A DNA stretch of 64,000 bases from positions 357,816-421,815 of the forward strand of contig NZ_SJSO01000002.1 in assembly GCF_004331735.1 (NCBI RefSeq), given 5' to 3'. Shown here piece after piece: positions 43,004 to 51,562 of this stretch; positions within the stretch are counted from its first letter, which is position 1, and the number at the start of each line of letters is the position of its first letter. The stretch is from Pedobacter psychrodurus (lineage in GTDB: Bacteria; Bacteroidota; Bacteroidia; Sphingobacteriales; Sphingobacteriaceae). The position numbers and the translations under genes were made by a program. The notes under the pieces are model-generated. The model was not told the origin of the DNA. It did no database searches and saw only the letters and a program-made list of their open reading frames with translations.

Positions 43004-43014
43004 TTGAAGGATTG

Positions 43015-43160
43015 AATTATAGAATGAGAGAAGGATTGAATGGAGAGTACACTTACTAAACCAATCGTTGAAAACTCGATAATTAAAAGGATAGAATGAG
43101 GATTGATTAAATGGAAAGTACATTCACTATTTCAATCATTCAAAACTCAATAATTAAATA
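43015..43160 (+). repeat. Imperfect direct repeat between ccmB and ccmC
   Basis: Two related units of about 60-65 bases (each containing AGGATTGA, GGAGAGTACA/GGAAAGTACA, CAATC, AAAACTC and ATAATTAAA). Related ATTCAATCATTC-rich sequence occurs at 61056-61122. Confidence 0.5.
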
Positions 43161-43165
43161 TATGT

Positions 43166-43828
43166 ATGAATAAAACTTGGTGGAAAATTTTAGGTTCAGT
43201 TTTGGTAATTTATACTGCAATAGCAGGTTTATTACTTGGTGTTCCACATTTACCAATATTAAATGAAACAATCAGGAATCTCTATTTCCACGTCCCGATG
43301 TGGTTTGCCATGATTGTACTCTTTTCGATCTCTGTTTTTTACAGCATAAAATCATTGAGCACCAAAAGTGAAATCGATGATATTAAAGCGGTAGAGAGTG
43401 TAAATGCTGGGATTGTTTTTGGTATTTTAGGTTTGGTTACTGGTGCCATCTGGGCGAAATACACCTGGGGGCAGTTCTGGAGCTTCGATCCTAAACAGAA
43501 TTTTGCGGCCATTTCGATCTTATTATATTTTGCTTACTTAATTCTTCGCAATGCCATTGATGAAGAACAAAAAAGAGCCAAGATTTCGGCCATTTACAAT
43601 ATTTTCGCCTTCCCGATGATGGTGGTATTACTTTTTGTTTTACCCCGGTTAAAAGATTCATTGCACCCGGGTAATGGTGGTAATCCTGGTTTTAACAGTT
43701 ACGATTTGGATAGTCGCATGCGTATGGTATTTTATCCTGCATGTTTAGGTTGGATATTAATTGGCTACTGGGTTTATACTATCCGTTTTAGATTACGTTC
43801 ATTAGAAAACAAACAACAACATAATTAA
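43166..43828 (+). CDS. ccmC: Cytochrome c biogenesis heme protein CcmC/CcsA-type
   Basis: 220 residues with six membrane helices and the WWD-type heme motif WGQFWSFDPKQN (here WSFD), with His residues in LYFHVPMW and LHPG that could bind heme. CcmC loads heme onto CcmE in System I cytochrome c maturation. It is one base before the CcmD-like gene. Confidence 0.92.
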   Translation: MNKTWWKILGSVLVIYTAIAGLLLGVPHLPILNETIRNLYFHVPMWFAMIVLFSISVFYSIKSLSTKSEIDDIKAVESVNAGIVFGILGLVTGAIWAKYTWGQFWSFDPKQNFAAISILLYFAYLILRNAIDEEQKRAKISAIYNIFAFPMMVVLLFVLPRLKDSLHPGNGGNPGFNSYDLDSRMRMVFYPACLGWILIGYWVYTIRFRLRSLENKQQHN

Positions 43829-43829
43829 G

Positions 43830-44048
43830 ATGAAAAAAATATTTTTCTCCCTAATATTAATGATGACAGTCCAGCAGTTATTTGCGCAGGATAATGGCGT
43901 AGAAATGGCCGATAGCCTTCGTAGCAATGGCAAGATTTACGTTGTGGTAATCTGTATTGTAATCATTCTTCTGGGCTTGCTTGCCTATCTATTCTCCATA
44001 GATAAAAGATTGAAGAAAATCGAAAAAGAAAGCCAAACTGATAAATAA
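43830..44048 (+). CDS. CcmD-like small membrane protein
   Basis: 72 residues: signal-like N-terminal hydrophobic segment (FFSLILMMTVQQLFAQ), a short polar loop, one membrane helix (KIYVVVICIVIILLGLLAYLF) and a charged tail DKRLKKIEKE. Size, topology and position after ccmC fit the CcmD family, which stabilises the CcmABC complex. Confidence 0.8.
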   Translation: MKKIFFSLILMMTVQQLFAQDNGVEMADSLRSNGKIYVVVICIVIILLGLLAYLFSIDKRLKKIEKESQTDK

Positions 44049-44712
44049 TAGCGTAAATGGGATTATCGCTAAAATCACACTTGATTTTAATAATCTGTAA
44101 AAGAACTATTTAAATAGGTTTAAAGGCACTTTGTTTTTGGCTTATCTTTTTTATCTCGTTGTAAACGAGGTTTTTGTGGATTCAATAACACCTAATTAAA
44201 AATACAATCCAGTAAAAAACCAAAATACCTACATAACAGTATTGTTTTATGATAATTTATTGATCAAGTTTGGTTAGTTATAAATTAAATCAACGGGACG
44301 ATTTAGATTAACTTTAAGAAGGTGATCAACACAATTGGTCACTTTTTTTTATGTCCTATTTTTTATAGGTATTTGCGATATTCGTAATATTAGCCTGTTT
44401 TTAGGTCTGTGTTTGTTGGTTGTTACAATGAAAGGCCGTTTTAAATATTTTTTTTATAATTTTTTTAGATCAAAATAAGCCATAATAAAACCTATAAAAA
44501 TAGTCGTTTTTGTGAGATATGCTGAGTAGGATATCTATGTTTAAATGTATTTAGGTGTGGTTTTTGAACAGTTTTCTCTTATCGGTATAAAAGCTAATGT
44601 TAGGCTAAAATAGAATGGTGTTTGCTTTACACTAAGTCTTTTTCCATTTGGATATGTGCGGTTTTTTTAGGCAATTTTGCATCGAAAACTTATTCAATAT
44701 AAAAAATAAATA
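44049..44712. other. 664-base AT-rich gap with no protein gene
   Basis: Upstream of glutamate dehydrogenase. It contains a terminator-like hairpin at 44322-44350 about 275 bases after the ccmD-like stop, and long AT-rich runs near 44440-44480 and 44500. No open reading frame over 60 codons, tRNA or riboswitch was recognised; a small RNA is possible. Confidence 0.4.
44322..44350 (+). terminator. Terminator-like hairpin in the ccmD-gdhA gap
   Basis: GTGATC (44322-44327) pairs with GGTCAC (44337-44342), one G-U pair, loop of nine bases, followed by eight T. Confidence 0.6.
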
Positions 44713-46134
44713 ATGGCTAATCTAGCAGACGAGAACAAGTTCTTTGCAGATGTTTGTAAGAACTTTGACAGTGCGGCTCAATTCACCAATCATCCAGAAG
44801 GTTTATTGAACCAGATTAAAACATGTAATAGCGTGTATCGTTTCCAGTTCCCAATCCGCCGCGGAAACGGTTTTGAAGTAATTGATGCTTGGCGTGTAGA
44901 ACACTCTCACCACATGAGCCCTACTAAGGGTGGTATCCGTTACAGTGAAATGGTAAACGAAGATGAGGTTATGGCACTTGCAGCCTTAATGACTTACAAG
45001 TGTGCCATTGTTAACGTTCCATTTGGTGGCGCAAAAGGTGGTATTAAAATTAACACTAAACAATATAGTGTTGCCGAATTAGAAACCATCACCCGTCGTT
45101 ATACAACAGAATTAATTAAGAAAAATTTTATTGGCCCTGGTATTGATGTTCCTGCTCCTGATTATGGATCTGGCGAACGCGAAATGAGCTGGATTGCCGA
45201 TACGTATATGACCATGAATCCTGGTCAGTTAGATGCATTGGGTTGTGTAACTGGTAAACCAATCGCTTTACATGGTATCCGTGGTCGTAAAGAGGCTACG
45301 GGTCGTGGTGTTGCATATGCAGTTCGAGAGTGTGTAGATGTAGCAGAAGATATGGCTAAAATCGGTTTTAAAGCTGGTTTAGGTGATAAAAGGGTAATTG
45401 TTCAAGGATTAGGTAATGTGGGCTACCACTCAGCTAAATTTTTGGCCGAATTTGGTGCAACAATTGTTGGCCTTTGTGAGTTTGAAGGCGCTATTTACAA
45501 CGCCGATGGATTAAATGTGGATGAGGTTTTTGCACACCGTAAAAACACAGGTTCGATTTTAGGATTCCCAGGCGCTACAAGCTTTAAAAATTCCATGGAA
45601 GGTTTAGAGCAAGATTGTGATATCATTGTGCCTGCTGCGCTAGAAAACCAATTCACTGAGCTTAACATTCGTAATATCAAGGCGAAAATTATTGCTGAAG
45701 GTGCAAATGGTCCAACTACACCAGAGGCTGAAACCATATTTACCGAAATGGGTGGTATCATCATTCCTGATATGTATTGTAATGCAGGTGGTGTTACGGT
45801 TTCTTATTTCGAATGGTTGAAAAACCTTTCTCACGTGGCTTTTGGCCGTATGGAGAACCGTTATGCAGCTAATTCAAATGCCAATCTAATTAATACTTTA
45901 GAAAATTTAACCGGTAAAACGATCCTTCCAGAGCACCGTTTAATGATTGTTAAAGGTGCATCTGAAATGGAATTGGTAAACTCGGGTTTAGAAGACACCA
46001 TGATCCATTCTTATCATGAAATCCGCGAAACGTTAAAGAACAAACCAGCAACCCAAACATTAAGAACGGCTGCTTTTGTAAATTCAATCGATAAAATCGC
46101 GGTTTCTTATATGAACTTAGGTGTTTGGCCATAA
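44713..46134 (+). CDS. gdhA: Glutamate/leucine-type dehydrogenase (Glu/Leu/Phe/Val family)
   Basis: 473 residues. The catalytic region PTKGGIRYSEMVNEDEVMALAALMTYKCAIVNVPFGGAKGGI carries the family's active-site Lys residues, and the nucleotide-binding fold shows VIVQGLGNVGYHSAKFLAEFGA. Reversible deamination of glutamate to 2-oxoglutarate is the best guess; leucine-type specificity cannot be excluded. It is monocistronic, with a strong terminator. Confidence 0.92.
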   Translation: MANLADENKFFADVCKNFDSAAQFTNHPEGLLNQIKTCNSVYRFQFPIRRGNGFEVIDAWRVEHSHHMSPTKGGIRYSEMVNEDEVMALAALMTYKCAIVNVPFGGAKGGIKINTKQYSVAELETITRRYTTELIKKNFIGPGIDVPAPDYGSGEREMSWIADTYMTMNPGQLDALGCVTGKPIALHGIRGRKEATGRGVAYAVRECVDVAEDMAKIGFKAGLGDKRVIVQGLGNVGYHSAKFLAEFGATIVGLCEFEGAIYNADGLNVDEVFAHRKNTGSILGFPGATSFKNSMEGLEQDCDIIVPAALENQFTELNIRNIKAKIIAEGANGPTTPEAETIFTEMGGIIIPDMYCNAGGVTVSYFEWLKNLSHVAFGRMENRYAANSNANLINTLENLTGKTILPEHRLMIVKGASEMELVNSGLEDTMIHSYHEIRETLKNKPATQTLRTAAFVNSIDKIAVSYMNLGVWP

Positions 46135-46194
46135 TCGACTAATCGTCATTGTGAATCCCGGTTTTTCATCGGGATGAAGCAATCTAATTAGAGA

Positions 46195-46227
46195 GCCTTG
46201 CAGAATTTAAAACTGCAGGGCTTTTTT
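46195..46227 (+). terminator. Rho-independent terminator after gdhA
   Basis: GCCTTGCAG (46195-46203) pairs with CTGCAGGGC (46213-46221), one G-U pair, followed by TTTTTT. Confidence 0.8.
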
Positions 46228-46480
46228 GCGCTCAAATTGTCATTAGGAACCTACTTAATCGCTCATGAAACAAGTGAAATATAATAGGTCGCTATCATCC
46301 TGAGCCTGTCGAAGGACTAGTATAGTTTTACAAGGAAAGCCATAAAAGATCACTTATCTGCGAAAATCACCTTAATCAGCGGGACGAGAGAACACGTCCA
46401 TATTAAGTGGGCCACCAAACGGGCAATATAGAGTGTTTTTTATTTTGGAAATGAGAGGTTTGTGTTTCATAGGAGTGGGT

Positions 46481-46538
46481 TAGTCCTGCTGTACCTCCTG
46501 CCAATTGAAGTAATTGGCATCCGTCCCATCAGGTTTAG
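46481..46538 (+). repeat. Dispersed structured repeat, copy 6
   Basis: Outer arms CCTG (46485-46488)/CAGG (46530-46533); inner stem TGCCAATT (46499-46506)/AATTGGCA (46512-46519). Compared with copy 4, both arms of the inner stem differ in concert. Confidence 0.7.
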
Positions 46539-46627
46539 ATACAAAGGTCAGTTTTTAATTTCCCTTTATTAGAGGGGTGTCCCTAGGACGGGGTGTTTTA
46601 AACCACCTTACATCTGAGGGAAATACC

Positions 46628-48028
46628 TTACTTGCTTACCGGATTACCAACAGAAAAATTAAAATTTAGCGAACTGTTGAGGCCATTTCTAAATGTTTTT
46701 AAAAGCTGGATCAAGGCGTTAGCATCCTTATTTAAAAATAAAAGTTCCGATTCCAGTTTGATTTTGTCTTTCCCTATACTTTTTGCTTTGATTTCCAATT
46801 GACTAAAAGCACTCAGTTTATCAGCAATTACTGGCATTGGCATTTGTTTAATCAATTTTTTAAAATCAACTTTAAAATAAAAGAAATCGTTTGATAATGC
46901 CCTCTTAAGATCAGGTTTGATGTTTTTCAGCGTGCTTAATTGAACATTGCCATTATTACCTTTAAAATAAACCTGGTACAGTGGAATCATAGCACTGCTG
47001 ATCTTTCCTGTCGATTGATCTAGCGCGCCTAATGATTTGAGGTAATCGCTCACTTCTCGATCATTGGCAGTTAGATTCATGGAAATAGAAGGAATCTTCC
47101 GGTCCTGAAGTATTTTTTTTTCAACCCTTTCAAAATCATCATTGTATTCATAACCCACAACAGTATCTACCTGTGTAATGGTATTTGTCCATTCAAAATC
47201 TAGGTAATCCTTATAAAACCTGAAGAAATTATGTTTCGAAAGGAGCGAAGGGCTTTTCGCCTGATTTTTTTTAGGTAATTCGGATTTAAACTTTGCGTTT
47301 AGCCACATACTTACTGTGCTTTCTGGATTTAGCACCCGGTGCTGCGGCTTATCTGCCGGCTCAATCGATTTATTTATAAACTCATTGCTGAAATTAATTT
47401 TTCCGTCAGTGAAATTAATTTTACTAAAGTTTTCAATATTTTGAAACGTAATATGATCGGAAAGGTTTACCAGTCCGTTAAATTGACTATCGCCAACTTT
47501 AATCATGTTTTTGCGGTTCAGTATTTCTACCAGAGTAGTTTTTACTTGTTCTTTTTGTGGTGTGTAGGCAAAAGCGACAGTTGTTTTGTTAAATAGGATA
47601 AGGAAGGTCGAATCTTTGGATTGAAAGAAATTACTATCTTTTTTAACCAATGGTAAAGCAGATTTTTTTTGGATAAAACGGTTAAATACTAAAGTATCTG
47701 CTATTTCAAAAGTCGAAAAAAAAGTAGTTTTTGCCTTTCCTTTTAAACCATATAGGTAGATGTTTGCCGGAATTTTCAAGCCTGTGTTTAAATCGTCTAC
47801 TTTTTCCTTAATCCCTTTTTTATCTGCTCCCGAATATTGATTTGGATGTTTTATATAACTAAGCGCAAGGGTTTTATATAGTTCATCAACATTTATTTTA
47901 AGCAATGCATTGGTAGAAACAGGGATGGATACATTATTGGCCTGGACCTGTCTGTATTTGAAAAAGCCGAAATAAGAAATAAGCAGCAATATTACTATCG
48001 CTGCTATTATTTTTAAAAATTTCTTCAT
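46628..48028 (-). CDS. Membrane-anchored periplasmic protein, DUF4836-like, unknown function
   Basis: 466 residues. One N-terminal hydrophobic helix (7-23, IIAAIVILLLISYFGFF) leads into a long soluble region. It shares an aligned segment with the 48115 protein (YEYNDDFERVEKKI ... ISMNLTANDREVSDYLKSLG versus YEYDDDYKQKEIVK ... FLFMFSSEDNRLINKLIKYG), so the two are paralogues. It is the last gene of a three-gene minus-strand run. The function is unknown. Confidence 0.7.
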   Translation of the reverse strand: MKKFLKIIAAIVILLLISYFGFFKYRQVQANNVSIPVSTNALLKINVDELYKTLALSYIKHPNQYSGADKKGIKEKVDDLNTGLKIPANIYLYGLKGKAKTTFFSTFEIADTLVFNRFIQKKSALPLVKKDSNFFQSKDSTFLILFNKTTVAFAYTPQKEQVKTTLVEILNRKNMIKVGDSQFNGLVNLSDHITFQNIENFSKINFTDGKINFSNEFINKSIEPADKPQHRVLNPESTVSMWLNAKFKSELPKKNQAKSPSLLSKHNFFRFYKDYLDFEWTNTITQVDTVVGYEYNDDFERVEKKILQDRKIPSISMNLTANDREVSDYLKSLGALDQSTGKISSAMIPLYQVYFKGNNGNVQLSTLKNIKPDLKRALSNDFFYFKVDFKKLIKQMPMPVIADKLSAFSQLEIKAKSIGKDKIKLESELLFLNKDANALIQLLKTFRNGLNSSLNFNFSVGNPVSK

Positions 48029-48114
48029 GGAATATGGTTAACTGTTTAAAATGGTTAATCGGTTAACTGTAGTATTGCATACTGAAAATTGTAAGCTGAA
48101 AACTGCCAACTGAT

Positions 48115-50136
48115 TTACTTCGCTGCATTTTCAATTAGCGAGAACAAATATTTCAATGCATTTTCATGTCCGTTCGGAATTTCAGCACTAATATCTGCTG
48201 AAACCAATCTACCCTTAATCGGGTTCGATTTCATATATACATTGCCCATTTTTTCTAAAGTGCTATTAAATTTCTTGGCAGTTTCTTCGCCACCAATTTC
48301 CGAATCTGGCACTTTGCCCACAAGGTTTTTGGCATTAAACAGGAAGCTGAAATTATTTTTGCTCAATAGTTGTTTGTGCAGTTTACTTAATTTGTTGCTG
48401 TTGTATTGGTTGTTGCTTATACCCTGCATTTCAGTTAACGAATTACCGAAAAATACAATACCATCTTTAATCATAAAGTAAATATCAATCGGGCTTTTCT
48501 TTTCCAAAATTTTATAAATGTTGTTCTCAACAGATACATAGTTTTTGTTTACGCCATATTTAATCAGTTTATTAATCAATCTGTTATCTTCAGAAGAAAA
48601 CATGAAAAGGAAATCGGGTAAAGTTTCTTTCTTGGTTTTAACTATCTCTTTCTGTTTGTAATCGTCATCATATTCGTAAGTAGTGTAGGTAACATCTTTG
48701 GTGTTCAATCCATTAATTACAAATAAAGCATCACCCTTAATTACTTTACTTACCGCTTCTTCATCAAGCAAAAGAGAGAACAGATCAGATCCCAGTTCAA
48801 TTTCTTCATCCATTTTGCCACCTAAAATAGAACCATAGGTCTGTTTAAGTAGTTTAGGGAATTCTTCCAGATAAGCTTTGGTATCAATAGAATAGCTCAT
48901 AAAGCCAAGTGCTTTTTCGCTGTTTACATATTTCAAAAAGTTTTTGTTTAACTTTCTGTTCATGATTTTTTTATAGGAATCTGCTTGTTCTTGAGATAAT
49001 TCTAAGCCTGTAGAGATGCGGAAACTTTTGTCATCCATAAAAAGTTTTGCATTTAAACTGCCATAGCCTTTCATTAATCCTGCTTTACCATAAGCACCGA
49101 ATTCTGGAGAAATCGCACTATAAACATCTTGAAGACTCGACACCCAAAGTTCTGCAATGGCTTTGTTATCTAAACTCGCTGTGTATGATTTATTGTTTTC
49201 GATAGACTCGTAAGTGCCATTGAAAATCTGATCCGCCTGAGCCGTCATCCAGGTAAAAGCCAACCTTTTTTTCTTTGCATCTTGTTCTAAACGCTCTTGT
49301 TGGTAAGCATCATATTGCTCATCAACAATACCGTGAACAGGAGTCATCGCGCTGGCAGTATCAATAGACGCATCATCAACGGTTGCCACTACATCATTAT
49401 CGCGTTGATACTGGGGTTTTAAAGGGATTTTTTTCTTTAATGCTTTTTTCTTTTTGCTGGTAGTTTTTTTAGTGTTCTTTTTTACGGTCGACTTTTTCTG
49501 AACGTTCACTTTTGCAACCGGTGGAGCAGGTACTGCTTCAGCCATTGTTTCTTCCACTGCAACAGAATCGACAGCTACTGCAGTGCTATCATTAGCTATT
49601 GCGTCATCATTTTGGAACCTGATGTCCTTAATTCCATAACGGGCAGACTTAGCAGAATCGGCGAAAAAAGCACTACTGATGCTTCCTGTTACAAAGTACA
49701 TCATGTTATTGTTCCACTTAATAATACTTGTACTATCCGGCAAAATCATAGTGCGAACGTCACCGTCCTTTTTAAATTTATTCTCTTTGTTGTTAATTAA
49801 GCTTTCGAACTTGGTAACATCTTTAATCGGGATCAGAAAGCAATTGTAAGTGATGCTATCGCTTAACTGATTGAAGTAATACATGTTTTTCTCCAGGTTA
49901 ATACCGAAGTCTTCTATGCTGGTAAAACTTTTATCAAGTGATTTTGAAGTTTCGGTCAATAATTTCTTGCCTAGAAAAGATTCGTTAAAATCTTTCACAA
50001 ACATGAGTTTAAAAACATTGTCGCCTTTGATGGTGGCTACGGTGAAAGCATTTGAAGGGATCTTTTTAACTAGATCCTGTGCTTGCGCCAGGTTAAACGA
50101 TAAAAAGAGGGAGATGGCAATTAGAATTTTTTTCAT
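48115..50136 (-). CDS. Secreted DUF4836-like protein with Lys-rich linker
   Basis: 673 residues; signal peptide to about residue 19 (LSFNLAQAQ). The opening LVKKIPSNAFTVATIKGDN is typical of DUF4836-like Bacteroidota proteins. Residues 201-213 are Pro/Ala/Val-rich, and 214-240 form a strongly basic Lys/Thr linker between two folded parts. The C-terminal half is paralogous to the 46628 protein. The basic linker could bind peptidoglycan, LPS or nucleic acid; this is a guess. The function is unknown. Confidence 0.75.
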   Translation of the reverse strand: MKKILIAISLFLSFNLAQAQDLVKKIPSNAFTVATIKGDNVFKLMFVKDFNESFLGKKLLTETSKSLDKSFTSIEDFGINLEKNMYYFNQLSDSITYNCFLIPIKDVTKFESLINNKENKFKKDGDVRTMILPDSTSIIKWNNNMMYFVTGSISSAFFADSAKSARYGIKDIRFQNDDAIANDSTAVAVDSVAVEETMAEAVPAPPVAKVNVQKKSTVKKNTKKTTSKKKKALKKKIPLKPQYQRDNDVVATVDDASIDTASAMTPVHGIVDEQYDAYQQERLEQDAKKKRLAFTWMTAQADQIFNGTYESIENNKSYTASLDNKAIAELWVSSLQDVYSAISPEFGAYGKAGLMKGYGSLNAKLFMDDKSFRISTGLELSQEQADSYKKIMNRKLNKNFLKYVNSEKALGFMSYSIDTKAYLEEFPKLLKQTYGSILGGKMDEEIELGSDLFSLLLDEEAVSKVIKGDALFVINGLNTKDVTYTTYEYDDDYKQKEIVKTKKETLPDFLFMFSSEDNRLINKLIKYGVNKNYVSVENNIYKILEKKSPIDIYFMIKDGIVFFGNSLTEMQGISNNQYNSNKLSKLHKQLLSKNNFSFLFNAKNLVGKVPDSEIGGEETAKKFNSTLEKMGNVYMKSNPIKGRLVSADISAEIPNGHENALKYLFSLIENAAK

Positions 50137-50188
50137 TTAGATAGATTTTGTACTAATTTTCTGATCTGGTGATCGGAAAGCTGAATAA

Positions 50189-50869
50189 TTATTTAGATAG
50201 TTGTATAGAATTAGATACGTTAATTTTTCCGTTAATTAAATCCATGATGCTGCTTTTTAACATCACGGCCTTTTTAGATTTCGATACATTTGATGCCGGA
50301 TTGGTACTACTTGTTACAACAGATTCGAAACGATAAATGCTGGTGTAGGTTGCACCGTTAAAAACCGCCTTGTCTTTTGCTTTTAATTTATTGAATTCCG
50401 TTTTAGCGGTACCTGTTGCTTGGTATTTTCGGCTAAAGGTTTTAGTGGCTTTGTTATAACTGTACGAGGAGGTATTAGTGGCCTTAATTTTTTGCTGAGC
50501 AAGAATGTTTTTGGTGATGTTATTGATATTTGAAACATCTTTAAAAGAAAAACTAATGGTTGCGATGTAATTATTAAAGTCGCTCGTGCTTTTTACATTC
50601 GAAATCCCTTCCGATTTTCTTAAGTAGGCTACAGCTTCATTTAATTCCTGTTGGATTTTTTGCTTACTGGGTACTTTATAGCCTTGTACACTATCCAAAA
50701 GCATTACCGAAGCTACCTTGGTTTTGCTCTGGCTTAGGTTTATGGTAAGTACCACATCGCCAGTTCCATCGTTTTTCATGGCAATTTCTTCAATTACCTC
50801 AAAACAAGAGCTTAAAATGGGTATCAAAACTATAAATAACAAAAGCCTATAAAACTGTTTCAAGTTCAT
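50189..50869 (-). CDS. Lipoprotein of unknown function
   Basis: 226 residues with lipobox LSSC at about residue 22. The mature part begins FEVIEEIAMKNDGTGDVVLTINLSQSKTKV, a pattern seen in Bacteroidota lipoproteins of unknown role. It is the first gene of a run with two DUF4836-like paralogues (gaps of 52 and 86 bases), so the three probably act together in the envelope. Confidence 0.72.
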   Translation of the reverse strand: MNLKQFYRLLLFIVLIPILSSCFEVIEEIAMKNDGTGDVVLTINLSQSKTKVASVMLLDSVQGYKVPSKQKIQQELNEAVAYLRKSEGISNVKSTSDFNNYIATISFSFKDVSNINNITKNILAQQKIKATNTSSYSYNKATKTFSRKYQATGTAKTEFNKLKAKDKAVFNGATYTSIYRFESVVTSSTNPASNVSKSKKAVMLKSSIMDLINGKINVSNSIQLSK

Positions 50870-51087
50870 ATTAATCCGGTTTATCTTTTACTGTGGGATT
50901 TAAAAAGGAATGATTATCTGAAGGCCAAACTTAATAATTTCAGCCGGAACTTTTAAACGATTTGAGATATTCCTTAAGATCGGTTATAAATAGGCCCCAA
51001 ATAAAAAATATTTCCCCTCAAAAATCAGATAATTGTCAATATAAAGACAAGAAAAATGTAAAAGAATGCTGGCTAAGCCGATTTTTC

Positions 51088-51095
51088 TATCTTTG
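51088..51095 (+). promoter_or_regulatory. -7 element TATCTTTG (ccmE)
   Basis: Perfect TAnnTTTG match 27 bases before the ccmE ATG at 51123; a longer in-frame start at 51066 would precede the promoter and is rejected. Confidence 0.55.
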
Positions 51096-51122
51096 TTGCC
51101 AGCTTTTACAACAAGTATAACC

Positions 51123-51557
51123 ATGAAGAAAAGTGCAATCATTGGATTAATTACCATCGCAATTTCCGTAGGGATTTTATTTAGCTTAAATGCAAATACC
51201 GACACCTACTCTAATTTCAAACAGGCAGCTCTTTCTGAGAAAGAAGAACATGTTATGGGCTATTGGGTAAAATCAATGGGTACTTATTACGACGCCATAA
51301 AAGACGCTAACCATTTTTCATTCCACATGAAAGATGAAAAGGGAGAGGTGAGAGAGGTAATCTACGCAGGTACCAAACCGCAGGATTTTGAAAAATCGGA
51401 AAAATTGGTTCTTATCGGTAAAATGGATAAGGACAAATTCTACGCATCGAAAATTTTAATGAAGTGCCCATCTAAATATAACGATAACCTTGTTGAAATT
51501 AATAAAGACGGTAAGGTTGATACGGTAGGTAAGTACGGCGAGAAAAAATATAACTAA
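51123..51557 (+). CDS. ccmE: Cytochrome c maturation protein CcmE, CxxxY type
   Basis: 144 residues from the ATG at 51123. One membrane anchor (5-23) is followed by an OB-fold: VMGYWVKSMGTYYDAI, FSFHMKDEKGEVREVIYAGTKPQDFE and EKLVLIGKMDKDKFYASKILMKCPSKY. In classical CcmE the heme-binding motif is HxxxY; here it is Cys115-xxx-Tyr119, the variant described in Desulfovibrio and some archaea. CcmE carries heme from CcmC to CcmF. It is five bases upstream of ccmF. Confidence 0.9.
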   Translation: MKKSAIIGLITIAISVGILFSLNANTDTYSNFKQAALSEKEEHVMGYWVKSMGTYYDAIKDANHFSFHMKDEKGEVREVIYAGTKPQDFEKSEKLVLIGKMDKDKFYASKILMKCPSKYNDNLVEINKDGKVDTVGKYGEKKYN

Positions 51558-51562
51558 TTTTA

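Larger units (their letters stand above)
46135..46627. other. Convergent gap with terminator and repeats
   Basis: A 493-base gap between gdhA and a convergent operon. It holds the gdhA terminator, short repeat debris (CCTGTCGAAGGACT near 46306, CTGCGAAAATC near 46358), and the structured repeat at 46481-46538. No gene was seen. Confidence 0.55.
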
